Origin: Actinomycetota bacterium
Lineage (GTDB): Bacteria > Actinomycetota > Humimicrobiia > Humimicrobiales > Humimicrobiaceae
DNA length: 56,909 nucleotides
Direction: 5' to 3'
Assembly (NCBI GenBank): GCA_023380915.1
Contig: JAMCSM010000001.1
Span: 1 to 56,909 of the forward strand
This document shows, in pieces, positions 35,131 to 42,347 of the stretch. Position 1 is the stretch's first letter, and every line of letters begins with the position of its first letter. The notes under the pieces are model-generated. The model was not told the origin of the DNA. It saw nothing but the letters and a program-made list of their open reading frames with translations, and did no database searches. The position numbers and the translations under genes were made by a program.

Positions 35131-35147
35131 ATTGATAATATATCAAT
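35131..35147. promoter_or_regulatory. Candidate DeoR operator 1
   Basis: ATTGATA-ATA-TATCAAT is a perfect 7-base inverted repeat, about 90 bases upstream of the DeoR gene start (minus strand). The same TTGAT/ATCAA half-site recurs at 35179-35189 and in inverted form at 36537-36555. That makes an autoregulatory binding site plausible. Confidence 0.45.
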
Positions 35148-35178
35148 TTTATATATTTTAATAATAATTATTAAAATA

Positions 35179-35189
35179 TTGATAATCAA
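35179..35189. promoter_or_regulatory. Candidate DeoR operator 2
   Basis: TTGAT-A-ATCAA is an 11-base palindrome between the DeoR gene and the preceding URO-D gene. It shares the half-site of operator 1, with centres 45 bases apart. Spaced operators are common for DeoR-type repressors. Confidence 0.4.
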
Positions 35190-35219
35190 GGAATAATTTT
35201 ATTTTTGTTTTTTTATCCT

Positions 35220-36416
35220 TTAAAGATAATTGAAGTACGTTTTCTTTTCATCCAACTCTTTTTTTTCTTTTTCAATTTCTTTATTTATAGCATCTATATC
35301 AAGAGAATATTTACCAAATTCTCTTCCGATTTCAAAGAGCCTGAGTATATTTTCGGGCGGCATATTTGCCTGAATATTATGACCGGAAGAAAAAATATAT
35401 CCTCCGCCTTCAGCAAGATCTTTAAGTCTTTCTAAAGTATCTATTGATAAAATATGAATATCTTTATGAAATAGGCCCTGATTATTTGTACCACCGTGGA
35501 AACAAATCTTATTGCCGAATTCTTTTTTGATTTTTTTTGTATCATTTCCGGCCGCAGTTACCTGAAGAGGATGTACAATATCTATTCCTATATCTATTAA
35601 GTCATCAAGGCACCAGTATGTTGAGCCACAAGTATGATAACAGCACTTTGCGTCTGTCTTTGTCTTTATAAAGTTTACAATTTTTTTTAATCTGGGAGCT
35701 ATTTCTCTTCTAAAATATTCAGGAGATACTATCGGTCCGCTCTGTGTGCCCCAATCATCTGCAAACCAAAATACATCTATATATTTTCCAACTTTAGACA
35801 TGAAACCTTCATACCATTGCATTACCCATTCAGCAATCATATCAATTAAATAATTTGAAAGCATTTTATCAAGACTTGTATCTGCCATAAAGTCCTCCAT
35901 ACCTCTTAGAACCCAAGCAAGATAAAAAATAGTCTGACAACTTCCACCCCATAAAGAAAAATCAGTATTTTCAAATAGCGATTTAGCTTCATAGTCAAGA
36001 TTTTCAAATCTGCTTAAATCTTTTGGATCCGGAAGCTTATAATTCTTGATTTCTTCCAAGCTCATTCCTCTTAATGGGGGTTTTATATTGTCTGCATAAT
36101 AACCTACATTTTTAAATACAGCTCCGAATTCATCAACAAATGTACCGTCATCATTAATTTTCATAGCAAAATTAAAACCGGATTTAGCATATAAATATCT
36201 TGTATCAACTCCTAAAAGATCTTTAATCTTGTCGTTCACCATAGCGAGTCTCTGTACATGATCATATATTTTTATGTCATCTTTAAAATTAATGAAATTG
36301 ATAAGATCTTTATAAGCTTTTTCATGAATACCTGAAACAAATCCATTATTATCTATAGGTATTCTGTCTCCCTCTTTATGGTTTATTGCTGCTTTTACTC
36401 TTTCCCTGGAATTCAT
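35220..36416 (-). CDS. URO-D/MtaA-superfamily protein, HxC type with long C-terminus
   Basis: 398-aa family member. The start NSRERVKAAINHKEGDRIPID is the standard N-terminus. A WFADDWGTQSGPIVSPEYFR segment, the HTCG motif (CCYHTCGSTYWCLDDL) with neighbouring cysteines, FHGGTNNQ in place of GNID, and GGYIFSSGHNIQANMPPENIL follow. A charged tail of about 30 residues (NKEIEKEKKELDEKK) is extra. The HxC motif fits a zinc thiolate site. The gene is divergent from the ABC operon and upstream of the DeoR gene on the same strand. Substrate unknown; a role with the adjacent transporter is likely from context. Confidence 0.85.
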   Translation of the reverse strand: MNSRERVKAAINHKEGDRIPIDNNGFVSGIHEKAYKDLINFINFKDDIKIYDHVQRLAMVNDKIKDLLGVDTRYLYAKSGFNFAMKINDDGTFVDEFGAVFKNVGYYADNIKPPLRGMSLEEIKNYKLPDPKDLSRFENLDYEAKSLFENTDFSLWGGSCQTIFYLAWVLRGMEDFMADTSLDKMLSNYLIDMIAEWVMQWYEGFMSKVGKYIDVFWFADDWGTQSGPIVSPEYFRREIAPRLKKIVNFIKTKTDAKCCYHTCGSTYWCLDDLIDIGIDIVHPLQVTAAGNDTKKIKKEFGNKICFHGGTNNQGLFHKDIHILSIDTLERLKDLAEGGGYIFSSGHNIQANMPPENILRLFEIGREFGKYSLDIDAINKEIEKEKKELDEKKTYFNYL

Positions 36417-36536
36417 TCATCCTCCCTATCTCAATATAATTAAAAAGTGAAAAATTTAAATAAAATATTGCTTTACATTAAAAATAATTATATCATAATA
36501 ATAAAAATTATCACAAATAATAAATTATTAATAATT

Positions 36537-36555
36537 ATTATCAATTAATTATCAA
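36537..36555. promoter_or_regulatory. Candidate DeoR operator 3 (direct repeat)
   Basis: Two ATTATCAA octamers at 36537-36544 and 36548-36555, 11 bases (one helical turn) apart, between the divergent URO-D and sugar-binding-protein genes. They carry the same ATCAA half-site as the palindromes near the DeoR gene, so the regulator could control both sides. Confidence 0.42.
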
Positions 36556-36660
36556 AGCGGTATTTCTCTTTCAGAAAAGGAGGTGAAATTTTTAGACTCG
36601 TTTAACTTGTTTAAAAAGAAGGTGGTAACAAAAGAAAAAAGAAATCAATTTAAAAGAAAA

Positions 36661-36715
36661 GAGACTTGTCTGCCTTTTAGCTGTTCAGAGAGTTGGCCAA
36701 AAGTAGACAAATCTC
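36661..36715 (+). promoter_or_regulatory. Structured leader stem-loop upstream of the ABC operon
   Basis: GAGACTTGTCT (36661-36671) pairs with 36705-36715 with one mismatch position. A second helix (CTTTTAGC with GGCCAAAAG) forms inside, leaving a 12-13 base apical loop. It lies about 70 bases before the start codon of the sugar-binding lipoprotein. It could be an mRNA-stability or attenuation structure. There is no U-run directly behind it, so it is not a simple terminator. Confidence 0.4.
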
Positions 36716-36784
36716 GTAAGTAATTTTATTAAATTCTGTTTAAAAAGTAAAACAGAAAAGGATATAAAAAGGAAGGATGTAAAA

Positions 36785-38248
36785 ATGAAGAAATCATTAT
36801 TATGGATAATGATTTTAGTATTAATCATATCAATGCTTGTAGTTTTTTCACTTGCAGGATGTAAGAAAACAGTTGTAACTGAAACCACAGTTGCTGAAAC
36901 CACAAAGGCTGCAGAAACAACTGCAGCAGCTGAAACAACTGCAGCAGCCGAAACTACAGAAAAAAAAGTAAGTGAGCCTGTTACTATTACTCTTTGGTGT
37001 ATGGCTTTTGATCCTCATGTTAATGGATTTAAGAATGTTATAGAAGCATTCAAGAAGAAAAATCCAAATATTACAGTTAATCTGGAACCTCAGCCTGGAC
37101 AAGCTGATATGGCTACAAAAATGCGAGCATCTCTTACTGCAGGCGAAGGTGCTGATGCTTTCACAACTCCAGGAACTACAATTCTAGAGTGGGCTTTACC
37201 AGGCAACTTACAGCCAGTTTCACCAGGAGTTGTAACAGTAGATTTTGTAAAAGAGAATATGCTTCCAGAAAACTATCTACAATGTGATTTGGATGATCAG
37301 GTATGGGCTATTGGTATACCAGATGGTCCTGGTGATTGGGCAGTCGTAGCAAACTTGGATGACCTAAAAAATGCAGGGTTAGCAGTAATAGACAGATTTG
37401 AATCAATGGACCAGTTATTAGATTATGCAAAAAAATTAACTAAATATGAAAACGGTAAAGTTGTGCATGGTGGCTTAAGCTTCCAGGAATCAAATGATCC
37501 TATGTTTTTTTGGAGCTATATTGCTGATGCTGGCGGAAAGTTTTGGGATAATGATTCCCAAAAATTTACATTGCAGACTCCAGAGGCTAAAGAAGTAACG
37601 CAATTCTTTTATGATATCTTTTATAAATACAAATTGGATAGCACTGAATTACCTGATTCGTTAACAGCTTTACTACAGGGTTTGACTTCTATGGCATTTT
37701 TATGGTCAGAGTTTAAACCATATGCAGAAGCTGCATATCCTGATTTACATTTTACTACCATTATGAAACCTGCATTTAAAGGAGATAAGATAGCGAAATT
37801 CAATCACACAGACACATGGAATGTTGTAGTACCAAAATATGTATCAGGTGTTAAGAAAGATGCTTTATTTGAATTCTTGAGATATTTAATTTCAGAAGAA
37901 GGCCAATATAAATTTTTGGAAGTTTATCCTTCACCGTCTCCTTTAAAAAAGATAACTCTTGAAAGTGATTTCTTCCAAACTGGCAAAGGATCTTTTTATA
38001 AACCGCTTATAGATGCAATAAAAGGAGGGGCACAGTACCATTGGGGTCCTTTTGTAAGCTCAGATATTATGCTTTATGACATAATGTGGCCAGGAATTGA
38101 TGCTTTGATTCATAATCAAGCTACTGTTGATGAATGCCTTGCTAAAATGGAAAAAGATCTTAATAATCAAGTAGTTAGAGACTCACAAAAATATCCAAAT
38201 ATGCCCAAGACAATAATTAAATGGGAAGGATTAGGTGCGATAAAGTAA
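36785..38248 (+). CDS. Sugar ABC transporter substrate-binding lipoprotein (family 1)
   Basis: 487-aa extracellular binding protein. A signal helix ends in the lipobox SLAGC (Cys26), followed by a low-complexity linker rich in Ala, Glu and Thr (about 30-60). The type II solute-binding domain follows, starting VTITLWCMAFDPHVNGFKNVIEAFKKKNPNI, a classic family 1 start for oligosaccharide or glycerol-phosphate binders. ATG 36785 is preceded by GGAAGG. It is first in an operon with two permeases. The ligand cannot be read from sequence. The neighbours (cupin isomerase, FGGY kinase) suggest a monosaccharide or polyol. Confidence 0.93.
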   Translation: MKKSLLWIMILVLIISMLVVFSLAGCKKTVVTETTVAETTKAAETTAAAETTAAAETTEKKVSEPVTITLWCMAFDPHVNGFKNVIEAFKKKNPNITVNLEPQPGQADMATKMRASLTAGEGADAFTTPGTTILEWALPGNLQPVSPGVVTVDFVKENMLPENYLQCDLDDQVWAIGIPDGPGDWAVVANLDDLKNAGLAVIDRFESMDQLLDYAKKLTKYENGKVVHGGLSFQESNDPMFFWSYIADAGGKFWDNDSQKFTLQTPEAKEVTQFFYDIFYKYKLDSTELPDSLTALLQGLTSMAFLWSEFKPYAEAAYPDLHFTTIMKPAFKGDKIAKFNHTDTWNVVVPKYVSGVKKDALFEFLRYLISEEGQYKFLEVYPSPSPLKKITLESDFFQTGKGSFYKPLIDAIKGGAQYHWGPFVSSDIMLYDIMWPGIDALIHNQATVDECLAKMEKDLNNQVVRDSQKYPNMPKTIIKWEGLGAIK

Positions 38249-38284
38249 TTTAACTTTTTTGTTTCTGAATGTTTGTGTTTGTAA

Positions 38285-38314
38285 TCTGGGAGAATTTACT
38301 TAAATTCTCCCAGA
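38285..38314 (+). terminator. Intercistronic stem-loop behind the binding-protein gene
   Basis: A perfect 14-base inverted repeat (TCTGGGAGAATTTA and its complement) with a two-base loop, followed by AATAAAAAG rather than a long T run. It lies between the binding-protein and permease genes. Such hairpins often protect or partly terminate the upstream message, so the binding protein is made in excess over the permeases. Partial terminator or 3' stabiliser is inference. Confidence 0.6.
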
Positions 38315-38349
38315 TAATAAAAAGATTGTAATTGAGGAAGAATAAATTT

Positions 38350-39246
38350 ATGAGAAAAAATTTTTTTCCTGGATTTGTATTAATACCGGTTTTAATTTGG
38401 ATTAGCATTTTTATTTTTTATCCATTACTTTATTCAATTTGGGCATCTCTTCATCTTTGGGTACCAGAAAAACCTTGGAGCAGTGTATTTATTGGTCTAA
38501 ATAACTACATAAAACTGTTTTCCAATGATCCCAAATTTATAGTATCTATTAAAAACACTTTTATATATGTTGGTGTAAAGACAGTTGCTGTAGTAGTTAT
38601 AGGGATTGCAATTGCATTATTACTTAACCAAGTTCGTAAATTACAAAAATATTTTATTTATTCTATCTTTTTACCTTTTTTATGTCCTGCTTCGGCGATT
38701 GGAATTTTATTTCTCTATTTTTATCAGCCAACTTTTGGTCTTTTTAATTCTATTCTTAATGTTTTTAATATTCCCACACAAAATTTTTTAAGTAATGCAA
38801 GCCAAGCAATATACTGTGTTATTGCCGCTGATGTTTGGCAAACAGTAGGATTTTCAACTTTAATATTTTTTACAGGGCTTACAAGTATGCCGGATACTTT
38901 CTTGGAAGCCGCAAGGGTAGACGGTGCTGGTCCTTTTAGAACTTTTTTTAATATAACATTACCTTTATTGGGAGATACTTTTTTGTTCATTATAGTTTAT
39001 ACGATGATAAATGCTTTTCAGGTTTTTGATTTTATTTTTGTAATGACTGCCACCGGAGGAGGAACAGGAGGAGCAACAGGTGGTCCGGGTATTTCAAGCT
39101 ATGTTTTAAGCTTAATGGTTTATAACGAGGGCATGCTTAGAATGCAAGTAGATAAAGGGGCTAGTGTAAGCATAATAATGTTTATAATAATATTGGTTTT
39201 ATCAATATTTCAATATAAAATTCTAAAACCAAAATGGGAGTATTAA
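38350..39246 (+). CDS. Sugar ABC transporter permease (MalF/UgpA type)
   Basis: 298-aa membrane protein with six predicted helices. The N-terminal FVLIPVLIWISIFIFYPLLYSIW and LNNYIKLF segments are typical of the binding-protein-dependent permease family. The cytoplasmic EAA loop EAARVDGAGPFRTFFNITLPLL contacts the ATPase. ATG 38350 is chosen because GAGGAAG is at 38334-38340; an upstream TTG at 38332 lacks a site. It forms the channel with the next gene. The operon has no ATP-binding subunit, so a shared MsmK/UgpC-type ATPase must be encoded elsewhere. Confidence 0.92.
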   Translation: MRKNFFPGFVLIPVLIWISIFIFYPLLYSIWASLHLWVPEKPWSSVFIGLNNYIKLFSNDPKFIVSIKNTFIYVGVKTVAVVVIGIAIALLLNQVRKLQKYFIYSIFLPFLCPASAIGILFLYFYQPTFGLFNSILNVFNIPTQNFLSNASQAIYCVIAADVWQTVGFSTLIFFTGLTSMPDTFLEAARVDGAGPFRTFFNITLPLLGDTFLFIIVYTMINAFQVFDFIFVMTATGGGTGGATGGPGISSYVLSLMVYNEGMLRMQVDKGASVSIIMFIIILVLSIFQYKILKPKWEY

Positions 39247-39251
39247 CTTAA

Positions 39252-40088
39252 ATGATTTATTCTAAACAAAAAAAATATACAAAAGTTTTTTTTATTAATT
39301 TTAGCTTAATTGTAATTAGTTTATTTTTCTTAATACCTTTTATCTGGATGATTCTTTCTTCTTTTAAAACTGGTATTGAAATAATAAAAATACCCCCGAC
39401 TTTTTTTCCTGAAAATTTTACCTTTAAAAATTATTTAAATGTTTTTGAGAAATTAAATTTTGGTAGATATATTTTTAACAGTTTTTTTGTTTCAACATCA
39501 ATAACAGTCATAGCATCATTTTCCAGCGCAATCATAGGATATGTTTTTGCAAAATTTAAATTCAAAGGTAGAGAACTGTTGTTTTTTATTTGCATTGCAG
39601 GACTTATGATACCATTAAGTTCCATAATATTGCCAATGTATTTGTTTATGTCAAAATTTAAACTCGTGAATTCTTATATTGGTTTAATACTTCCATTTGC
39701 GATTAGTCCTTTAGGAATATTTTTAATGCGGCAATTCTCCGAGGGTATTCCAAAAGAACTCATAGAGGCTGCCAGACTAGATGGCGCAAGCGAATTAAGA
39801 ATTTTTTTTAAAATAATAATTCCTAATGTTTCGGCAGCAATAGCTGCAGTCTCAGTTTTTACATTCCTATTTTCCTGGAACCAACTTTGGTGGCCTTTAA
39901 TGATTATTTCGAAACCGGAAATGAGAACACTGACATTGGCAATGGCAAATCTTTCAGTACAAATAGGGAAAAGATTCGACATGATAGTTACAAGTGCAGC
40001 ACTAGCTGTATTACCAGTAATGATAGTATTTGCAATTGCACAAAAACAGGTTGTTAAAGGGGTAACCTTGACAGGCATGAAACTTTAA
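39252..40088 (+). CDS. Sugar ABC transporter permease (MalG/UgpE type)
   Basis: 278-aa membrane protein, six helices, start FFINFSLIVISLFFLIPFIWMILSSFK. The EAA motif EAARLDGASELRIFFKIIIPNVSAA lies near residues 172-196. It begins five bases after the first permease gene and is followed closely by a lipoprotein gene. Together the two permeases and the lipoprotein receptor form a CUT1-type importer. Confidence 0.93.
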   Translation: MIYSKQKKYTKVFFINFSLIVISLFFLIPFIWMILSSFKTGIEIIKIPPTFFPENFTFKNYLNVFEKLNFGRYIFNSFFVSTSITVIASFSSAIIGYVFAKFKFKGRELLFFICIAGLMIPLSSIILPMYLFMSKFKLVNSYIGLILPFAISPLGIFLMRQFSEGIPKELIEAARLDGASELRIFFKIIIPNVSAAIAAVSVFTFLFSWNQLWWPLMIISKPEMRTLTLAMANLSVQIGKRFDMIVTSAALAVLPVMIVFAIAQKQVVKGVTLTGMKL

Positions 40089-40111
40089 AAAATCTTTATA
40101 AGGATGTACTT

Positions 40112-41044
40112 ATGAAAAGTAAAAAAATATTTTTTTTAATTTTAATGATAATAGTTTTTTGTTTAATTTTATTGGGATGCAAGAGTTCAGCAGACAACTC
40201 TAATAATAACCAGGAAACTTCTATAGGTATCGAAACAAGTACTACAGCTAATAGTGACACAAGTGCTCTGGCAGCTACTGAAACAATTAAAGAAGATTTG
40301 CCAGCTTCTTCTGAAAAACAAATAGATGGTAAAGATAGTGAGCCAATTACTAAAAACAGCAATAATGAAATAAAAACTAATTGGGAAACAATTTTAACAA
40401 ATGATGATGTAAAGCTTGATGGTTTAACATGGGATGGAAATAATTTTTGGGTTATTACATATAATAGCAGCCCCATTGAATGGAAAATTGCTAAACTAAA
40501 AAATGATGGCTCTATAGACAAGGAATTTAAAGTGGAATGTAAAAGCAGAGATGATGTACATAATTTTGGATGTATAAACTTAGCTTATGATGGAAAAAAT
40601 ATATGGATGAATAATTGGAATGAAGGTTTTATTTATAGTTTTGATAATTCTGGCAAAATTTTAAAACATTTTACAGTAGCCTCAATCAATCATTTAATTC
40701 CTGTAGGCTTAACATTTGAGAATGAAAATTTATGGGTTTTTAGCTGGAGTGATAAAACATTATATCAGTTGGATAAAGAAGGTAATGAAACTGGAAAAAA
40801 GATAGATCTTAGCAATATCAAACCAGATTTAGATATAGGTTTGGTATGGGATGGTAAAAACTTTTGGGTTGGATCCAGATGGACAAATGTGGCAATACAA
40901 TTGACATATGACGGCAAACCAACAGGTTTTATAAAAGGGCCTAAGGACAAGGGTGGCATAAGAGATTTAGCGTGGGATGGAAAAAAAATCTATTGGATTT
41001 ATCAACAAGGTCATGAAATTTTTGGCACAGAATTAGTATATTAA
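40112..41044 (+). CDS. Lipoprotein with repeated Trp/Asp-Gly blades (propeller-like)
   Basis: 310 aa. A signal helix ends in LLGC (Cys22), then a Ser/Thr/Asn-rich linker of about 70 residues. The rest consists of at least five recurring units with the core WDGNNFWV (LTWDGNNFWV, LAYDGKNIWM, LTFENENLWV, LVWDGKNFWV, LAWDGKKIYW) about 45-50 residues apart, consistent with a five-bladed or larger beta-propeller. It lies in the sugar importer operon, 23 bases after the second permease. It may bind or present the substrate at the cell surface. No enzyme motif is recognised. The function is unknown. Confidence 0.75.
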   Translation: MKSKKIFFLILMIIVFCLILLGCKSSADNSNNNQETSIGIETSTTANSDTSALAATETIKEDLPASSEKQIDGKDSEPITKNSNNEIKTNWETILTNDDVKLDGLTWDGNNFWVITYNSSPIEWKIAKLKNDGSIDKEFKVECKSRDDVHNFGCINLAYDGKNIWMNNWNEGFIYSFDNSGKILKHFTVASINHLIPVGLTFENENLWVFSWSDKTLYQLDKEGNETGKKIDLSNIKPDLDIGLVWDGKNFWVGSRWTNVAIQLTYDGKPTGFIKGPKDKGGIRDLAWDGKKIYWIYQQGHEIFGTELVY

Positions 41045-41102
41045 TAAGAAAAGTTTTTTATTAAGATTAATAAATTTTAACATTTTTTTTCAGGAGAAAA
41101 AA

Positions 41103-42299
41103 ATGAATAAGTCAGCAATAGTTAGGGATTTCATAGAAAAAAATAATGGGATATTAAGATTAAAACCGTCTTTTGTTGCAAGAGATTTTTTGGAAACAGG
41201 CAAGAGACTTGGATTAAAAGATGAAGAATATTTCTTGGGTGAAAGGGGATGGATAGCGGAAAGATGGCTTGGTGCAACTAATTCTGCTAAAACCAGATTA
41301 GGGCCAAAAGATGAAGGTATAAGTTATTTAAATTTAGAGAATAGCGGAGAAATTACTTTAAAAGAAGCAATTGAGTTAAATCCTGAATTGATAATGGGAA
41401 AGGAGTATTCCAAAACTCATAATGGGTTAAACAGGCTTGCAAAAATTTATTCTTTTAAAGACAGAATACAATATCATTATCACCAAATGGAAAAAGATGC
41501 CAAATTAGTGGGATCTAATTCCAAAGAAGAGGCCTACTATTTTCCTGAAAATGTGGACCTTGGACCACACCCGGAAACATTCTTTGGGGTACATCCTTAT
41601 ATTGTTGAAGAAAAAAAGCAGGATATTCTTATACCTTACTTGGAGGACTGGAATAGTGATTTAATTCTAAAACATTCAAGGGCATATCTTCAAGTGCCGG
41701 GAGAAGGATTTCATATCCCATCAGGTATCTTACATGCACCAGGCACAGCAGTGACTATAGAATTGCAGGAGGAATCTGATATTTTTTCAATGCTTCAAGC
41801 TAAAACAGGGGGAAAAATAATTCCAAAAGACTATTTATATAATGGAGTAAGTGAGAAAGACAGGGAAAAATATAAAGAAAGAATTATCTTGAAACAATTG
41901 GATTGGGAGGCAAACGGAGATCCTTATTTTTATGAGAATCGTCATTTAATACCGGTACTCGTTGGAATAACCAAGCAGGATGGCGGGGAAGAATATTGGA
42001 TATATTACAATACTAATAAATTCAGCGGGAAAAAACTTGTAATAAAACCTGGCAAAAGTTTTAAAAGTGTTGATGCAGGGGTCTACAACATATTTGTTAT
42101 GAGTGGTAAAGGCACATATGGTGGTATTGAAATAGAAAGCGGGGATTTTCATAAAGAAGAATTGTTAATCTGCCATGATGCTGCGGTTAAACCCCTTACA
42201 GTGAAAAATACCGGCAACTGGGATTTAAAAATAATCAAATTTTTTGGCCCTGATATTAACCTTGATATTCCTTATATAAAAAAATATAAGAGGAGTTAA
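41103..42299 (+). CDS. Mannose-6-phosphate isomerase-like cupin
   Basis: 398-aa double-cupin protein. The metal-site region is recognisable: YHYHQM, then HPETFFGVHPYI and VPGEGFHIPSGILHAPGTAVTIELQEESD, which matches the P-x-H-IP-G-x-HA and IELQE-SD pattern of class I phosphomannose isomerases. The C-terminal cupin has VMSGKGTYGGIEIESGDF. It most likely interconverts an aldose and ketose (or their phosphates) for the FGGY kinase that follows. It may be specific for a less common sugar, because the N-terminus differs from housekeeping ManA. GGAGA precedes ATG 41103. Confidence 0.8.
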   Translation: MNKSAIVRDFIEKNNGILRLKPSFVARDFLETGKRLGLKDEEYFLGERGWIAERWLGATNSAKTRLGPKDEGISYLNLENSGEITLKEAIELNPELIMGKEYSKTHNGLNRLAKIYSFKDRIQYHYHQMEKDAKLVGSNSKEEAYYFPENVDLGPHPETFFGVHPYIVEEKKQDILIPYLEDWNSDLILKHSRAYLQVPGEGFHIPSGILHAPGTAVTIELQEESDIFSMLQAKTGGKIIPKDYLYNGVSEKDREKYKERIILKQLDWEANGDPYFYENRHLIPVLVGITKQDGGEEYWIYYNTNKFSGKKLVIKPGKSFKSVDAGVYNIFVMSGKGTYGGIEIESGDFHKEELLICHDAAVKPLTVKNTGNWDLKIIKFFGPDINLDIPYIKKYKRS

Positions 42300-42347
42300 A
42301 ACATTTTTAGTAAATATTTATTAATGGAAAATATTTAGGAGGCTGTT

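Larger units (their letters stand above)
36417..36784. promoter_or_regulatory. Divergent control region between URO-D gene and ABC operon
   Basis: About 370 bases. The first part is extremely AT-rich and contains two direct repeats ATTATCAA (36537-36544 and 36548-36555) matching the DeoR half-site. An orphan Shine-Dalgarno-like AAGGAGG at 36577-36583 has no correctly spaced ATG, TTG or GTG. A long stem-loop lies at 36661-36715. The binding-protein gene is preceded by GGAAGGATG. No known riboswitch class was recognised. Confidence 0.5.

Noticed and set aside
36583..36723. 46-codon frame starting with GTG after AAGGAGG
   Set aside because: The ribosome site overlaps the GTG, so initiation there is unlikely. 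Kept only as part of the leader observation.
40096..40521. 141-codon minus-strand frame over the propeller lipoprotein
   Set aside because: Antisense of a well-supported gene with signal peptide and repeats; low-complexity Ser/Leu-rich product, no ribosome site.
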